From positions 1 to 17,603 of the forward strand of contig USPX01000023.1 of NCBI GenBank assembly GCA_900556665.1: a stretch of DNA of 17,603 nucleotides, read 5' to 3'. Source of the DNA: an uncultured Eubacteriales bacterium. GTDB taxonomy: Bacteria > Bacillota_A > Clostridia > Lachnospirales > Cellulosilyticaceae. The notes below the pieces were generated by a model. That model had not been told where the DNA came from, made no database searches, and worked only from the letters and a program-made list of their open reading frames with translations. Shown here in pieces: positions 1 to 6,025 of the stretch; the stretch's first letter is position 1, and each line of letters begins with the position of its first letter. The position numbers and the translations under genes are program-made.

Positions 1-107
1 ATACTTTTTGTAAATATTTTCCATATTTTCATACAACTTTATTATCCCTTGAAACACAATGTATTACTGCCTCTAAGCCTAAGCTTATATTAGAAAATCT
101 AAACATA

Positions 108-150
108 TAAAAACAGTACGATGAAATGCTAAACCACTTCATAGTACTGT
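108..150 (-). terminator. Rho-independent terminator of the tetR gene
   Basis: On the minus strand, just after the tetR stop codon, arms of 13 bases (138-150 and 113-125) pair with one internal mismatch and are followed by a run of T (plus-strand A run at 108-113). On the plus strand the hairpin is followed only by CTTTTG, so it may also act weakly in that direction. Positions 1-107 to its left show no coding signal or recognisable site. Confidence 0.75.
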
Positions 151-161
151 CTTTTGTCTGC

Positions 162-758
162 CTATGCCTTCTCTGGGAGACATATTACCGTAAGTATTTT
201 CTCTGTTAATATCTCATAAGCCTCATCTGTTTCTAAAATGCCACTAATGAGTAAGTGGGCAATGCCATGTACCATGCTCCATAAACTAACTACTAACAAA
301 TTACGCTGCGCTTTATCTGGATACTGCTCTGCTAGAAACTTGGAAGCCACTTCATCAAATACGCCATAAGGATTAATCTTATCATAAATCACTTCATCAC
401 CTTTTATTGCAACCTTTGGTTTAATTGTACTTTGGAACATAAAGTAGAAATAATCTTTATGCTCTAGCATATAAGTGACATAATGTTTTCCTATTTCTAA
501 TAAGCAGTTTTCTCCTGGATTTTGCTGTGCCACTACTCTAATTTCTTCGCCAAAGTCCTCTAATACATAAGTTGTAATGTCATCTATTAGCTCCTCTTTA
601 TTCTTAAAATGTTTATAAGGTGCTGTATGACTGACCCCACATAGGTTTGCCACTTTTCTGAGTGAAAATTTCTCAACACCTTCTTCTCTTATGAGCTCAA
701 TGCCCTTTTCAATCAATGCTTCTCGTAAAGCGCCGTGATGATAACTTTCTTTCTCCAT
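162..758 (-). CDS. TetR/AcrR-family repressor with a WHG-type C-terminal domain
   Basis: This is a one-component DNA-binding repressor of about 198 residues, the usual size for the family. The N-terminal helix-turn-helix covers roughly residues 10-55, with recognition region GVSHTAPYKHF at 41-51. The C-terminal half carries the W..(x)HG signature (W160, H164, G165) of the WHG ligand-binding domain. A longer reading from 818 is open, but the ATG at 758 is preferred: an AAGGAG ribosome site lies 6-11 bases upstream, and the protein then starts directly at the typical KESYHHGALR beginning. The gene is divergent from two flavodoxin-like genes. Two 15-bp pseudo-palindromes in the shared control region are the expected operators, and the tetR promoter overlaps the first, so autoregulation is likely. 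The ligand cannot be read from the sequence; a quinone or other electrophile is a guess based on the neighbours. Confidence 0.9.
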   Translation of the reverse strand: MEKESYHHGALREALIEKGIELIREEGVEKFSLRKVANLCGVSHTAPYKHFKNKEELIDDITTYVLEDFGEEIRVVAQQNPGENCLLEIGKHYVTYMLEHKDYFYFMFQSTIKPKVAIKGDEVIYDKINPYGVFDEVASKFLAEQYPDKAQRNLLVVSLWSMVHGIAHLLISGILETDEAYEILTEKILTVICLPEKA

Positions 759-786
759 AGCTTTCTCCTTTAATTTTGTTATAAAA

Positions 787-815
787 ATTTTAACACAAAA
801 TGTTGACAGTGTAAA
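787..815 (-). promoter_or_regulatory. tetR promoter
   Basis: Reading the minus strand, a -35 TTTACA (810-815) and a -10 TAAAAT (787-792) are separated by exactly 17 bases. Transcription would begin near 780, about 20 bases before the start codon at 758. The -35 lies inside operator 1, so the repressor should shut off its own gene. Confidence 0.65.
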
Positions 816-816
816 C
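802..816. promoter_or_regulatory. TetR operator 1
   Basis: GTTGACAGTGTAAAC is a 15-bp pseudo-palindrome of form GTTKACASTGTMAAC. Dyad symmetry extends outwards to AATGTT...AACATT (799-819), broken only at positions 7, 11 and 15 of 21. It covers the -35 elements of both divergent promoters. The same 15-mer with one changed base recurs at 841-855. Confidence 0.75.
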
Positions 817-831
817 ATTGGACTTTATAAT
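803..831 (+). promoter_or_regulatory. Consensus sigma-A promoter of the flavodoxin pair
   Basis: TTGACA (803-808) and TATAAT (826-831) are both perfect consensus hexamers with a 17-base spacer, predicting a start near 838. The -35 is inside operator 1, and operator 2 starts at about +4. An unregulated promoter this strong would be very active, which fits tight repression. Confidence 0.85.
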
Positions 832-840
832 AAAAACCAA

Positions 841-855
841 GTTGACACTGTAAAC
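841..855. promoter_or_regulatory. TetR operator 2
   Basis: GTTGACACTGTAAAC is identical to operator 1 except for the central base and begins 39 bp after it. It lies just downstream of the predicted start of the flavodoxin transcript and immediately before the ribosome binding site, where a bound repressor would block elongation. Confidence 0.7.
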
Positions 856-874
856 ATTGAAAGGAGTTTTTATC

Positions 875-1429
875 ATGCATACTACTATTTTTTATGAAAT
901 GCAAAATGATTCACCCTTATCTTCTGCTATTAATAAGGCACTTGCTAGTCATTTTACTTCTCCTGATTTTACTTTAATGGGACTTAATAAAGAGGCCATT
1001 AAACCTTGCATCGGCTGCTTTGGCTGTTGGACCAAAACCCCTGGCAAATGTATCATTCAAAATGACCTCATTTCACAAACCAATCCATGCTTTGTCCAAA
1101 GTGATTATGTCATCTTAGTCTCTAATATTCACTACGGCTGTTATAGTGCCACTACGAAACGCATCCTAGATCGCGTCATTCCAAATATCTTACCTTTCTT
1201 TAGAAAATACAAAAATGAAATGCACCATGAAATGCGTTATAAACATCTCGCCAAACAAATTATCTTAGCCTACAATGAGAATCTCCTTCCTGAAGAAAAA
1301 GAAACTTTCCTTAAACTCACTAAAGCCAATGCCACTAACTTTGGTATTGAAGACCCAGCTGTTTTCTTTTGCACCAGTCCTAATGAAGTCGAATCTATTA
1401 TGCATTCTATTAAAGAACAAATTTGTTAA
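875..1429 (+). CDS. Flavodoxin-fold NAD(P)H-dependent oxidoreductase with an iron-sulfur-flavoprotein-like cysteine motif
   Basis: The protein of 184 residues has a flavodoxin-like alternating strand/helix pattern. It contains a cysteine cluster C45-x2-C48-x2-C51-x7-C59 (PCIGCFGCWTKTPGKC). This resembles the compact CX2CX2CX4-7C motif of archaeal and clostridial iron-sulfur flavoproteins (Isf family), which bind FMN and a 4Fe-4S cluster and move electrons to small acceptors. The N-terminal strand (MHTTIFYEMQNDSPLSSAI) sits where the FMN phosphate loop should be, but the usual GSPR-type loop is degenerate. The ATG at 875 is chosen over an upstream TTG at 857 because AAAGGAG (860-866) lies 8 bases before it. 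The gene is first in a two-gene operon, with the next start 17 bases after its stop. Cofactor content and substrate are inferred. Confidence 0.8.
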   Translation: MHTTIFYEMQNDSPLSSAINKALASHFTSPDFTLMGLNKEAIKPCIGCFGCWTKTPGKCIIQNDLISQTNPCFVQSDYVILVSNIHYGCYSATTKRILDRVIPNILPFFRKYKNEMHHEMRYKHLAKQIILAYNENLLPEEKETFLKLTKANATNFGIEDPAVFFCTSPNEVESIMHSIKEQIC

Positions 1430-1446
1430 TTGAAAGGAGCTTTTCT

Positions 1447-2127
1447 ATGTCACGTTCACTTATTTTTATTAATGGTAGTCCACGTCCTAATACCCAAAGT
1501 TGCTCTTATAAAATGATTCAATATTTCACGGGGCAGCTTGAAACAACCTATGATGCAATCAGCGATGTCCACGTTTTAGGGCTTTACCGCACCTATGGCT
1601 TTCAGTCTCACTATAAGGAGGCCTTAAAAGCTGATGTCTTAGTTTTTGTCGCACCACTTTATGTTGATAACTTTCCTTCATGCGTCTTAGATTATCTTGA
1701 ACAATTTGAGGGTTATATAAAAGCCCATCCTCATGAAGTCACCCATCCACTTAAAATCTATGGCTTTGTAAACTGTGGTTTCTTAGGGGGCTATCAAAAT
1801 ACCATTGCCCTAGATATTCTTAAGCATTTTGCAAAACGGGTAGGCTTTACTTGGTGTGGTGGCTTAGGCGTTGGCAGCGGTGCCATGTTGGGTGGAACCC
1901 TCAATGTGCCACGAGAAGCAAAAATGCAACGCCCTATTTATGAAGGCTTAGATGCCTTAACAGATGCCATGAAGCATCAAACTGCTCTTACCACCCCAAA
2001 TAAGCAAATTCTTGTCACACAAAATTATTCCTTTAACTTATTTAAATTCATGCTCAATATGAATTGGATTGCACAATCTAAATTTAAATTCTTTTCTATT
2101 TATCATAGACCCTATCGTAAAGCTTAA
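1447..2127 (+). CDS. NADPH-dependent FMN reductase / flavodoxin-family protein
   Basis: This is a 226-residue flavodoxin-like protein. It opens with a hydrophobic strand and an FMN phosphate-binding loop (LIFINGSPRPNTQS, about residues 5-18), typical of NADPH-dependent FMN reductases. A second strand leading to APLYVDNFPS (about residues 79-88) matches the flavin-contacting loop that follows beta-3. The last 40 residues (SFNLFKFMLNMNWI...) are hydrophobic and aromatic rich and may form a lid or dimer interface; they do not look like a normal membrane helix. The ATG at 1447 is chosen because GAAAGGAG (1432-1439) precedes it; an upstream reading from 1423 overlaps the previous gene. It lacks the cysteine cluster of its partner, so the pair may divide roles between flavin reduction and onward electron transfer. 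It is co-transcribed from the promoter at 803-831. Confidence 0.82.
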   Translation: MSRSLIFINGSPRPNTQSCSYKMIQYFTGQLETTYDAISDVHVLGLYRTYGFQSHYKEALKADVLVFVAPLYVDNFPSCVLDYLEQFEGYIKAHPHEVTHPLKIYGFVNCGFLGGYQNTIALDILKHFAKRVGFTWCGGLGVGSGAMLGGTLNVPREAKMQRPIYEGLDALTDAMKHQTALTTPNKQILVTQNYSFNLFKFMLNMNWIAQSKFKFFSIYHRPYRKA

Positions 2128-2146
2128 GTTTCCTCTTAAATACATC

Positions 2147-2180
2147 AAAAGAGAGTGTTCCAATCACTTGGTAACACTCC
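2147..2180 (-). terminator. Terminator between the convergent flavodoxin and MATE genes
   Basis: Arms GGGAGTGTT and AACACTCTC (2172-2180 and 2151-2159) pair over 9 bp with one G-T wobble. They extend inwards through ACCAA/TTGG with a bulge. On the minus strand a TTTT run follows directly (2147-2150), so it mainly serves the MATE gene. On the plus strand no T run follows, but the same hairpin may still end the flavodoxin transcript. Confidence 0.65.
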
Positions 2181-2210
2181 CTTAATGGATATTATTTATT
2201 TTTCTTCTCA

Positions 2211-3527
2211 CTAAATCTTAGTATATTTCACAAGTGCCAAAGCAATCATTGCTGTCACTAGCTCTGTAATTGGCATTACAAGCCAAATCCCTGTAACACC
2301 CCAAAATTGTGGTAAGACTAAAACTAATACAATACTGATAATCACCCCACGTAAGAGGCAAATAATCATAGATAAGTTAGCCTTTAGTACAGATTGGAAA
2401 TAGGTACTATATACAATATTTAAACTCATCACAATAAATGCTGTAAAGTAAATGCGAATAGCGCTGCTTGCCATTTGTGTAATCTCAGGCGTTGGCTTCA
2501 CAAAGGCATTCACTGCTATTTGTGGGAATAAAGCACCTAACGCAAAGATAATCCCACCTATGAGCATAGCTGTCATCACTGCTAATCTACGTACCTCTAT
2601 GACACGCTCCATCTGCTTCGCCCCATAGTTTGTGGCCATAATTGGCTGTGCCCCTTGAGACACCCCATTAAATAATGACATGGCCACAATAGCTGTATTG
2701 GCAATAATGCTATAGACTACAACGCCATTTTGCCCTACATATTTGAGTAATTGTAGATTAAAGATCAGCACCACAATGCCACTGGCCATTTCAATTAAAA
2801 AACTCGGGAAACCACTATGCAATGTACTTACTAGTATTTTAAATGGTGATTTTATCTTTACGAAACGCATTGTATTTTGCTGAGATATAAAATGGGTTAA
2901 TAAAATAGTAACTGAGGTCACTGAACCTAATACTGTGGCAATAGCACCACCCATCATTCCCATTTTAAAGATGAAAATAAAGATATAATCTAAAATAATA
3001 TTCATTACCCCACCAGAAATAACGGCTACCATAGCACGTTTAGGGGCATGATCATTTCTTACAAAGGCTTGTAATAAACTTGAGAATATAAAGACTGGTG
3101 CAAAACCAATCAAGTAACGCCCATAACTTGTAAATAAGTGAATATTACTTGCATCACTACCTAGCATATAGCCAATTGGCTTTAAAAATACACTACCTAA
3201 TATCATATAAATGAGCCCTATAATAGCGCCCCATATGACAGAGCTTGTAAAATAAGTATTTCCCAGCTCTTTATTGCCACTTCCATTGGCCACAGACATT
3301 AAAACGCCGCCACCTACACCTAATAATAAACCTGTTCCAAAAAATAAGTTAAATATGGGTAATATATAATTCAGCGCTGCAATGCCATCTGCCCCTATGC
3401 CTTGCCCAATCATAATCGTATCTGCAAGTACATAAATGGAAGTCACCAAAGTGGCACTAATAGACGGCACTAAATATCTAAAGAATAATTTCTTTGGTGC
3501 TTCTTTTAATAAGTCTACTTGTTGCAT
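2211..3527 (-). CDS. MATE-family multidrug efflux transporter
   Basis: The 438-residue protein is almost wholly hydrophobic, with about twelve membrane segments. It begins with the characteristic LFFRYLVPSISATLVTSIYVLADTIMIGQ-like region of DinF/NorM-type MATE proteins (short quote: VLADTIMIGQGIG, about residues 33-45). MATE pumps export cationic drugs or metabolites in exchange for Na+ or H+. Length and layout match the family. The ATG at 3527 is chosen because AAGGAG (3535-3540) lies just upstream; the 32 residues of a longer frame come from the terminator region and look non-coding. Only 76 bases separate it from fur, most of them occupied by a hairpin, and no convincing promoter of its own is visible. 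It may depend on read-through from the metal operon. The substrate is unknown. Confidence 0.88.
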   Translation of the reverse strand: MQQVDLLKEAPKKLFFRYLVPSISATLVTSIYVLADTIMIGQGIGADGIAALNYILPIFNLFFGTGLLLGVGGGVLMSVANGSGNKELGNTYFTSSVIWGAIIGLIYMILGSVFLKPIGYMLGSDASNIHLFTSYGRYLIGFAPVFIFSSLLQAFVRNDHAPKRAMVAVISGGVMNIILDYIFIFIFKMGMMGGAIATVLGSVTSVTILLTHFISQQNTMRFVKIKSPFKILVSTLHSGFPSFLIEMASGIVVLIFNLQLLKYVGQNGVVVYSIIANTAIVAMSLFNGVSQGAQPIMATNYGAKQMERVIEVRRLAVMTAMLIGGIIFALGALFPQIAVNAFVKPTPEITQMASSAIRIYFTAFIVMSLNIVYSTYFQSVLKANLSMIICLLRGVIISIVLVLVLPQFWGVTGIWLVMPITELVTAMIALALVKYTKI

Positions 3528-3562
3528 GTTCTTTCTCCTTAAAACGTTTTTTCTCTTACACC

Positions 3563-3599
3563 AAAAAGGTGCAGCTAGTATCACTACTAGGTGCACCTT
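3563..3599 (-). terminator. Strong hairpin between fur and the MATE gene
   Basis: Two 15-base arms (3585-3599 and 3566-3580) match except at one position, close a 4-base loop, and on the minus strand run directly into TTTTT (3563-3567 overlaps the arm end). It starts 4 bases after the fur stop codon. It is a textbook intrinsic terminator but leaves only about 35 bp before the MATE start codon. Confidence 0.85.
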
Positions 3600-3603
3600 C
3601 TCA

Positions 3604-4017
3604 TTATTTATGTCTTTTAGCACAGTCTGGACAAATTCCTTTGATTTGTAGATGATGTTCTGTAATCACAAATCCTGTTTCCTTGCCAAGTATGCGACTA
3701 AATGCTTCTAAAGGACATTGTTCAATTGTAATATGCTTATGGCATTCTACGCATTCTAATTCATGTTCATGATGATGCTGTTTGAGCTGGAAGTACATTT
3801 TGCCACCTGGCTCTCCTGCCTTGCTCACAGCACCTTTTTCACTTAAGGTACTAAGGGTTCTATAAACAGTTGAATAATTAATGGTGTCCTTATCTTCTAC
3901 TCTCTCGTAAATCTCATCAGCTGTAAGTGGCTGTGTGGCCCCCTCTAAAATAGCCATGATAATTTTACGTTGTTTTGTTACCTTGATCCCTAAATGCACC
4001 AAAATATCTTCGTCCAT
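3604..4017 (-). CDS. Fur-family metal-responsive repressor (Fur/Zur/PerR class)
   Basis: A 137-residue Fur-family regulator. The N-terminal winged helix includes the family signature NYSTVYRTLSTL (residues 47-58). A histidine-rich linker QHHHEHELEC (80-89) follows, then two CxxC pairs, C89/C92 and C129/C132, which form the structural zinc site. Histidines H81-H85 and H121-H122 are candidates for the regulatory metal site. Which metal it senses (Zn, Fe, Mn or peroxide through Fe) cannot be settled by eye. It lies 24 bases downstream of a permease gene in one operon, with an AGGGGG ribosome site. Both are behind a promoter flanked by two 7-1-7 palindromes, the architecture expected for Fur-family operators, so the operon is probably autoregulated. 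Zur is the most natural guess given the permease, but a manganese or iron role is possible. Confidence 0.88.
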   Translation of the reverse strand: MDEDILVHLGIKVTKQRKIIMAILEGATQPLTADEIYERVEDKDTINYSTVYRTLSTLSEKGAVSKAGEPGGKMYFQLKQHHHEHELECVECHKHITIEQCPLEAFSRILGKETGFVITEHHLQIKGICPDCAKRHK

Positions 4018-4041
4018 TTTAACCCCCTCTTTTCATTCAAC

Positions 4042-4911
4042 TTAAATCACGAGTTGTATGAGCATCCCTGCCACTGTTCCTAGTAAATATAAAAGACCAA
4101 CAATTTTTAAATTCTCTTTTAAATGCTTATTGGCTTTAAATAATACTACAAGACCAATACCTGCACCTGTACTTAAACCTGCAATTAATGCGCCAAAGCT
4201 TAAAGTACCTGCTACGTACATTTCTGTAAGTATAATAGAAGCTGCACAGTTTGGAATAAGTCCAACTAATGCGGCAAGTGCTGGCTGCCATACACTATTC
4301 GTTAATAAGATTTTTCCTAATGTCTCTTCGCCTATGCATTCAATTATACCATTAAGTACGAGGTTAATCACTAATATATACATAAAAACTTTGAAAGTAT
4401 GTACGAGTGTACTCTTCCAAATGCTTTCTTTATGCCCACTACAGCAGCTATCTGTACACTGTGCATGTTTCACTGCATTTTCCATATCCGCAGTTTTTGC
4501 CTCTGCTCCTTTACGCCCAATCACGAAATCTAATACGATGCCAATGATAATGGCTAATACAACTTTTACTGCAAGCACTAATCCTACTTCTTTTAACATA
4601 CTTGGATTAGCTAATAAAATAGGGATCGCTTCATCTGATGTAGAAATGAAAATAGCCATTAATGTCCCTAAACTAATTAAACGTTTGCTATATAAATTGG
4701 CACCTACTACCGAAAAACCACACTGTGGTAAACATCCGATCAAACTTCCGATGATAGGCCCTACGCCTTTCTTTCCAATTAAATTGCTATACGTCGTATT
4801 GTTTTTATTTTGTTCTAAATAATTAATGAGTAAATAAACTAAGAATAAAAATGGTACGATTTTTAAACTGTCTAATACTGCATCCATTACAATGTCTATT
4901 AAAAGATCCAT
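4042..4911 (-). CDS. ArsP_2-like heavy-metal / putative manganese permease
   Basis: A 289-residue integral membrane protein built as an inverted or tandem duplication. GCLPQCG (59-65) with the following helices (51-100) is echoed by GLIPNCA (217-223) and its helices (210-258). About nine or ten membrane segments are expected. Between the halves lies a hydrophilic linker with H149, C152, C156, C157 and H160 (CTDSCCSGH), a likely metal-binding cluster. The GCxPxC motifs and layout match the family named 'putative 10TM heavy-metal exporter' (ArsP_2), also annotated as a putative manganese transporter. The substrate and even the direction of transport are unproven. It is first in an operon with a Fur-family gene, which supports a transition-metal role. 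The ATG at 4911 has GGGAGG (about 4922-4927) upstream. The long open frame on the opposite strand (4058-4822) is a shadow. Confidence 0.82.
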   Translation of the reverse strand: MDLLIDIVMDAVLDSLKIVPFLFLVYLLINYLEQNKNNTTYSNLIGKKGVGPIIGSLIGCLPQCGFSVVGANLYSKRLISLGTLMAIFISTSDEAIPILLANPSMLKEVGLVLAVKVVLAIIIGIVLDFVIGRKGAEAKTADMENAVKHAQCTDSCCSGHKESIWKSTLVHTFKVFMYILVINLVLNGIIECIGEETLGKILLTNSVWQPALAALVGLIPNCAASIILTEMYVAGTLSFGALIAGLSTGAGIGLVVLFKANKHLKENLKIVGLLYLLGTVAGMLIQLVI

Positions 4912-4929
4912 TTCCGCTTTTCCTCCCTT

Positions 4930-4944
4930 TGCAAATCATTTGCA
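4930..4944. promoter_or_regulatory. Fur-family box, downstream copy
   Basis: TGCAAATCATTTGCA is a perfect 7-1-7 palindrome. It lies at about +5 to +19 of the predicted permease-fur transcript, immediately before the ribosome binding site. Spacing and symmetry match Fur, Zur and PerR boxes, with the shared AATnATT core but TGCA outer bases. Confidence 0.75.
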
Positions 4945-4954
4945 TCTGCATTCC

Positions 4955-4983
4955 ATTATATACTTATTGCGAATGATTTGCAA
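4955..4983 (-). promoter_or_regulatory. Promoter of the permease-fur operon
   Basis: On the minus strand, a -35 TTGCAA (4978-4983) and a perfect -10 TATAAT (4955-4960) are 17 bases apart, giving a start near 4948 and a leader of about 37 bases. The -35 is inside the upstream Fur-family box. Confidence 0.8.
4967..4983. promoter_or_regulatory. Fur-family box, upstream copy
   Basis: TTGCGAATGATTTGCAA is a 17-bp palindrome about a central base, broken at one symmetric pair. It is the same motif as at 4930-4944, 38 bp away centre to centre, and overlaps the -35 element. Metal-loaded repressor here would block polymerase. Confidence 0.75.
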
Positions 4984-5012
4984 TGGCAAACAAGCTATTT
5001 TTTCAAGCCCTA

Positions 5013-5507
5013 TTAAGCGGCGTTATCACATCTTTGAAGTAAGCTAATCTTCTCACTTGTAATATTCATATCATGATGGGACCTAATGGCTTCTATAAAA
5101 GCTGCATCATAAGTACCAATTTCTTTTAATAACTCTGCACCAATCTGTGCATGGGTATAATAGCATTTTACCATTTTAAGCCATGTCACCTTTTTGATTT
5201 TGCCCTTAGTAAGCTTGTTTAATACAACGATAATACTTTTTTCTATAGGATTTAAAGGATATTTAATTTTACCAATATCATGGAGTAAAGCTATACGACT
5301 TAGTTCCCATCTCTCTTTTATATTAAAATTGCTGCTTTGTGCATCCATATTTCTTGCGACCTTTAAACAATGTGCTTGCTCATATATCCTGAGCTGAAAA
5401 AATAATGCTTGTTCTTTTTCATTTAAAAGCCCCTTAACATAAGAAATATCATCTTCTGTCATTTTAGCCGTTACAGCTGCTATAAATTGCGCCACACGAT
5501 AAATCAT
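5013..5507 (-). CDS. Small stand-alone HD-domain protein
   Basis: A 164-residue soluble protein made of little more than an HD metal-dependent phosphohydrolase domain. Visible ligands are H46 (YEQAHCLKVARN), the HD pair H76-D77 (ALLHDIGK), H119 (YYTHAQIG) and a later HHD (144-146). HD proteins of this kind cleave phosphate esters, often nucleotides or cyclic dinucleotides, but no partner domain reveals the substrate. The spacing LLHDIGK...HAQIGAELL...IRSHHD resembles the HDIG/HD-GYP arrangement, but the GYP motif is absent. The start at 5507 has a GGGGGG-rich ribosome site. It lies only 34 bases after the 6S RNA terminator and upstream of the metal operon. No clear terminator follows it. Confidence 0.8.
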   Translation of the reverse strand: MIYRVAQFIAAVTAKMTEDDISYVKGLLNEKEQALFFQLRIYEQAHCLKVARNMDAQSSNFNIKERWELSRIALLHDIGKIKYPLNPIEKSIIVVLNKLTKGKIKKVTWLKMVKCYYTHAQIGAELLKEIGTYDAAFIEAIRSHHDMNITSEKISLLQRCDNAA

Positions 5508-5524
5508 CTGTATCCCCCCTAGTA

Positions 5525-5553
5525 TTTTTATGTATATACGAAAAAAGCATCAA
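5525..5553 (-). promoter_or_regulatory. Possible HD-gene promoter embedded in the 6S terminator
   Basis: On the minus strand TTGATG (5548-5553, inside the terminator's 3' arm) and TAAAAA (5525-5530) are 17 bases apart. Initiation near 5518 would leave a short leader with the GGGGGG ribosome site. Both hexamers are imperfect, so read-through from the 6S gene is an equally good explanation. Confidence 0.3.
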
Positions 5554-5574
5554 CTCCTAAAAGTTGATGCTTTT
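5541..5574 (-). terminator. 6S RNA terminator
   Basis: GCATCAACT (5547-5555) and AGTTGATGC (5562-5570) pair perfectly, extended by flanking A/T runs, with TTTTTT on the minus-strand side (5541-5546). It is strong and symmetrical. Confidence 0.9.
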
Positions 5575-5813
5575 AAATGGATTCCCAAAATGCCGGTCCT
5601 GCAATTTTGACGCCCTAGACTCGTCTAGGTGGGTGTCCTTCTTGCGTATTCTGCTTTCCGCTGCCCAAAGGGAATTATGTTGCGGCCTAGCATAGCACGC
5701 ATGGGAAATCAGACTCCCGTGCACAATTTGTAGGTTCAAAATAACAGGTTGTCGTACACCCCAGGTTATCTCCTACGGCGCAAGTATTTATTAACTTGCC
5801 GCTCTCTTAACTT
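5541..5813 (-). ncRNA. ssrS: 6S RNA (RNA polymerase-sequestering RNA)
   Basis: 6S RNA mimics an open promoter and binds the housekeeping RNA polymerase holoenzyme in stationary phase. On the minus strand a core of about 182 nt (5765 down to 5584) shows the diagnostic fold. CCTGGGGTGT (5756-5765) closes with GCATTTTGGG (5584-5593), CCTG with CAGG, and ATTTTGA (5736-5742) with TCAAAAT (5604-5610). A large asymmetric bubble follows, whose 3' strand holds the hairpin CCTAGAC-GA-GTCTAGG (5614-5629), as in known 6S RNAs. An apical arm with GCGT/ACGC and CCGC/GCGG pairings completes it. The core length matches the family. A good promoter and terminator bracket it, but the predicted transcript has about 50 extra bases at the 5' end with their own hairpin. 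A 60-residue open frame inside is a shadow. Identification is by structure and recall, not a covariance search. Confidence 0.85.
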
Positions 5814-5819
5814 GTTTTT

Positions 5820-5847
5820 ATTATATCATTTTCTACTTTTTTTGCAA
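5820..5847 (-). promoter_or_regulatory. 6S RNA promoter
   Basis: TTGCAA (5842-5847) and TATAAT (5820-5825) on the minus strand are 16 bases apart, predicting a start near 5813. The stretch from here to the ATPase operon end (5848-6025) holds no gene. It has only a weak 6-bp hairpin (GCATAT/ATATGC, about 5964-5982) without a T run, so no clear ATPase terminator was found. Confidence 0.7.
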
Positions 5848-6025
5848 GCGTATTTTTAAACTTTTGTTTCCAATATATGTTACATTCTATGCAACTCAAA
5901 GTAAAAATGATACCAGTATATATGCACAAATTAAACAATTTAATTTATAACTTTTTTATGGATTGCATATATTCCAAATATGCTTCGTTTATTTTTTGTT
6001 TACATATCTGCTTCCACTATTATCT

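Noticed and set aside
3436..3651. 71-residue plus-strand frame across the MATE start, the terminator and the fur end
   Set aside because: It crosses a strong minus-strand terminator and overlaps two real genes; no ribosome site.
4058..4822. 254-residue open frame on the plus strand opposite the permease
   Set aside because: It lies entirely antisense to a well-supported membrane protein gene, has no ribosome site or family signature, and its composition is that of a complement of hydrophobic codons.
5557..5739. 60-residue open frame on the minus strand
   Set aside because: It lies within the 6S RNA core, has no ribosome site, and the pairing pattern explains the sequence better than coding.
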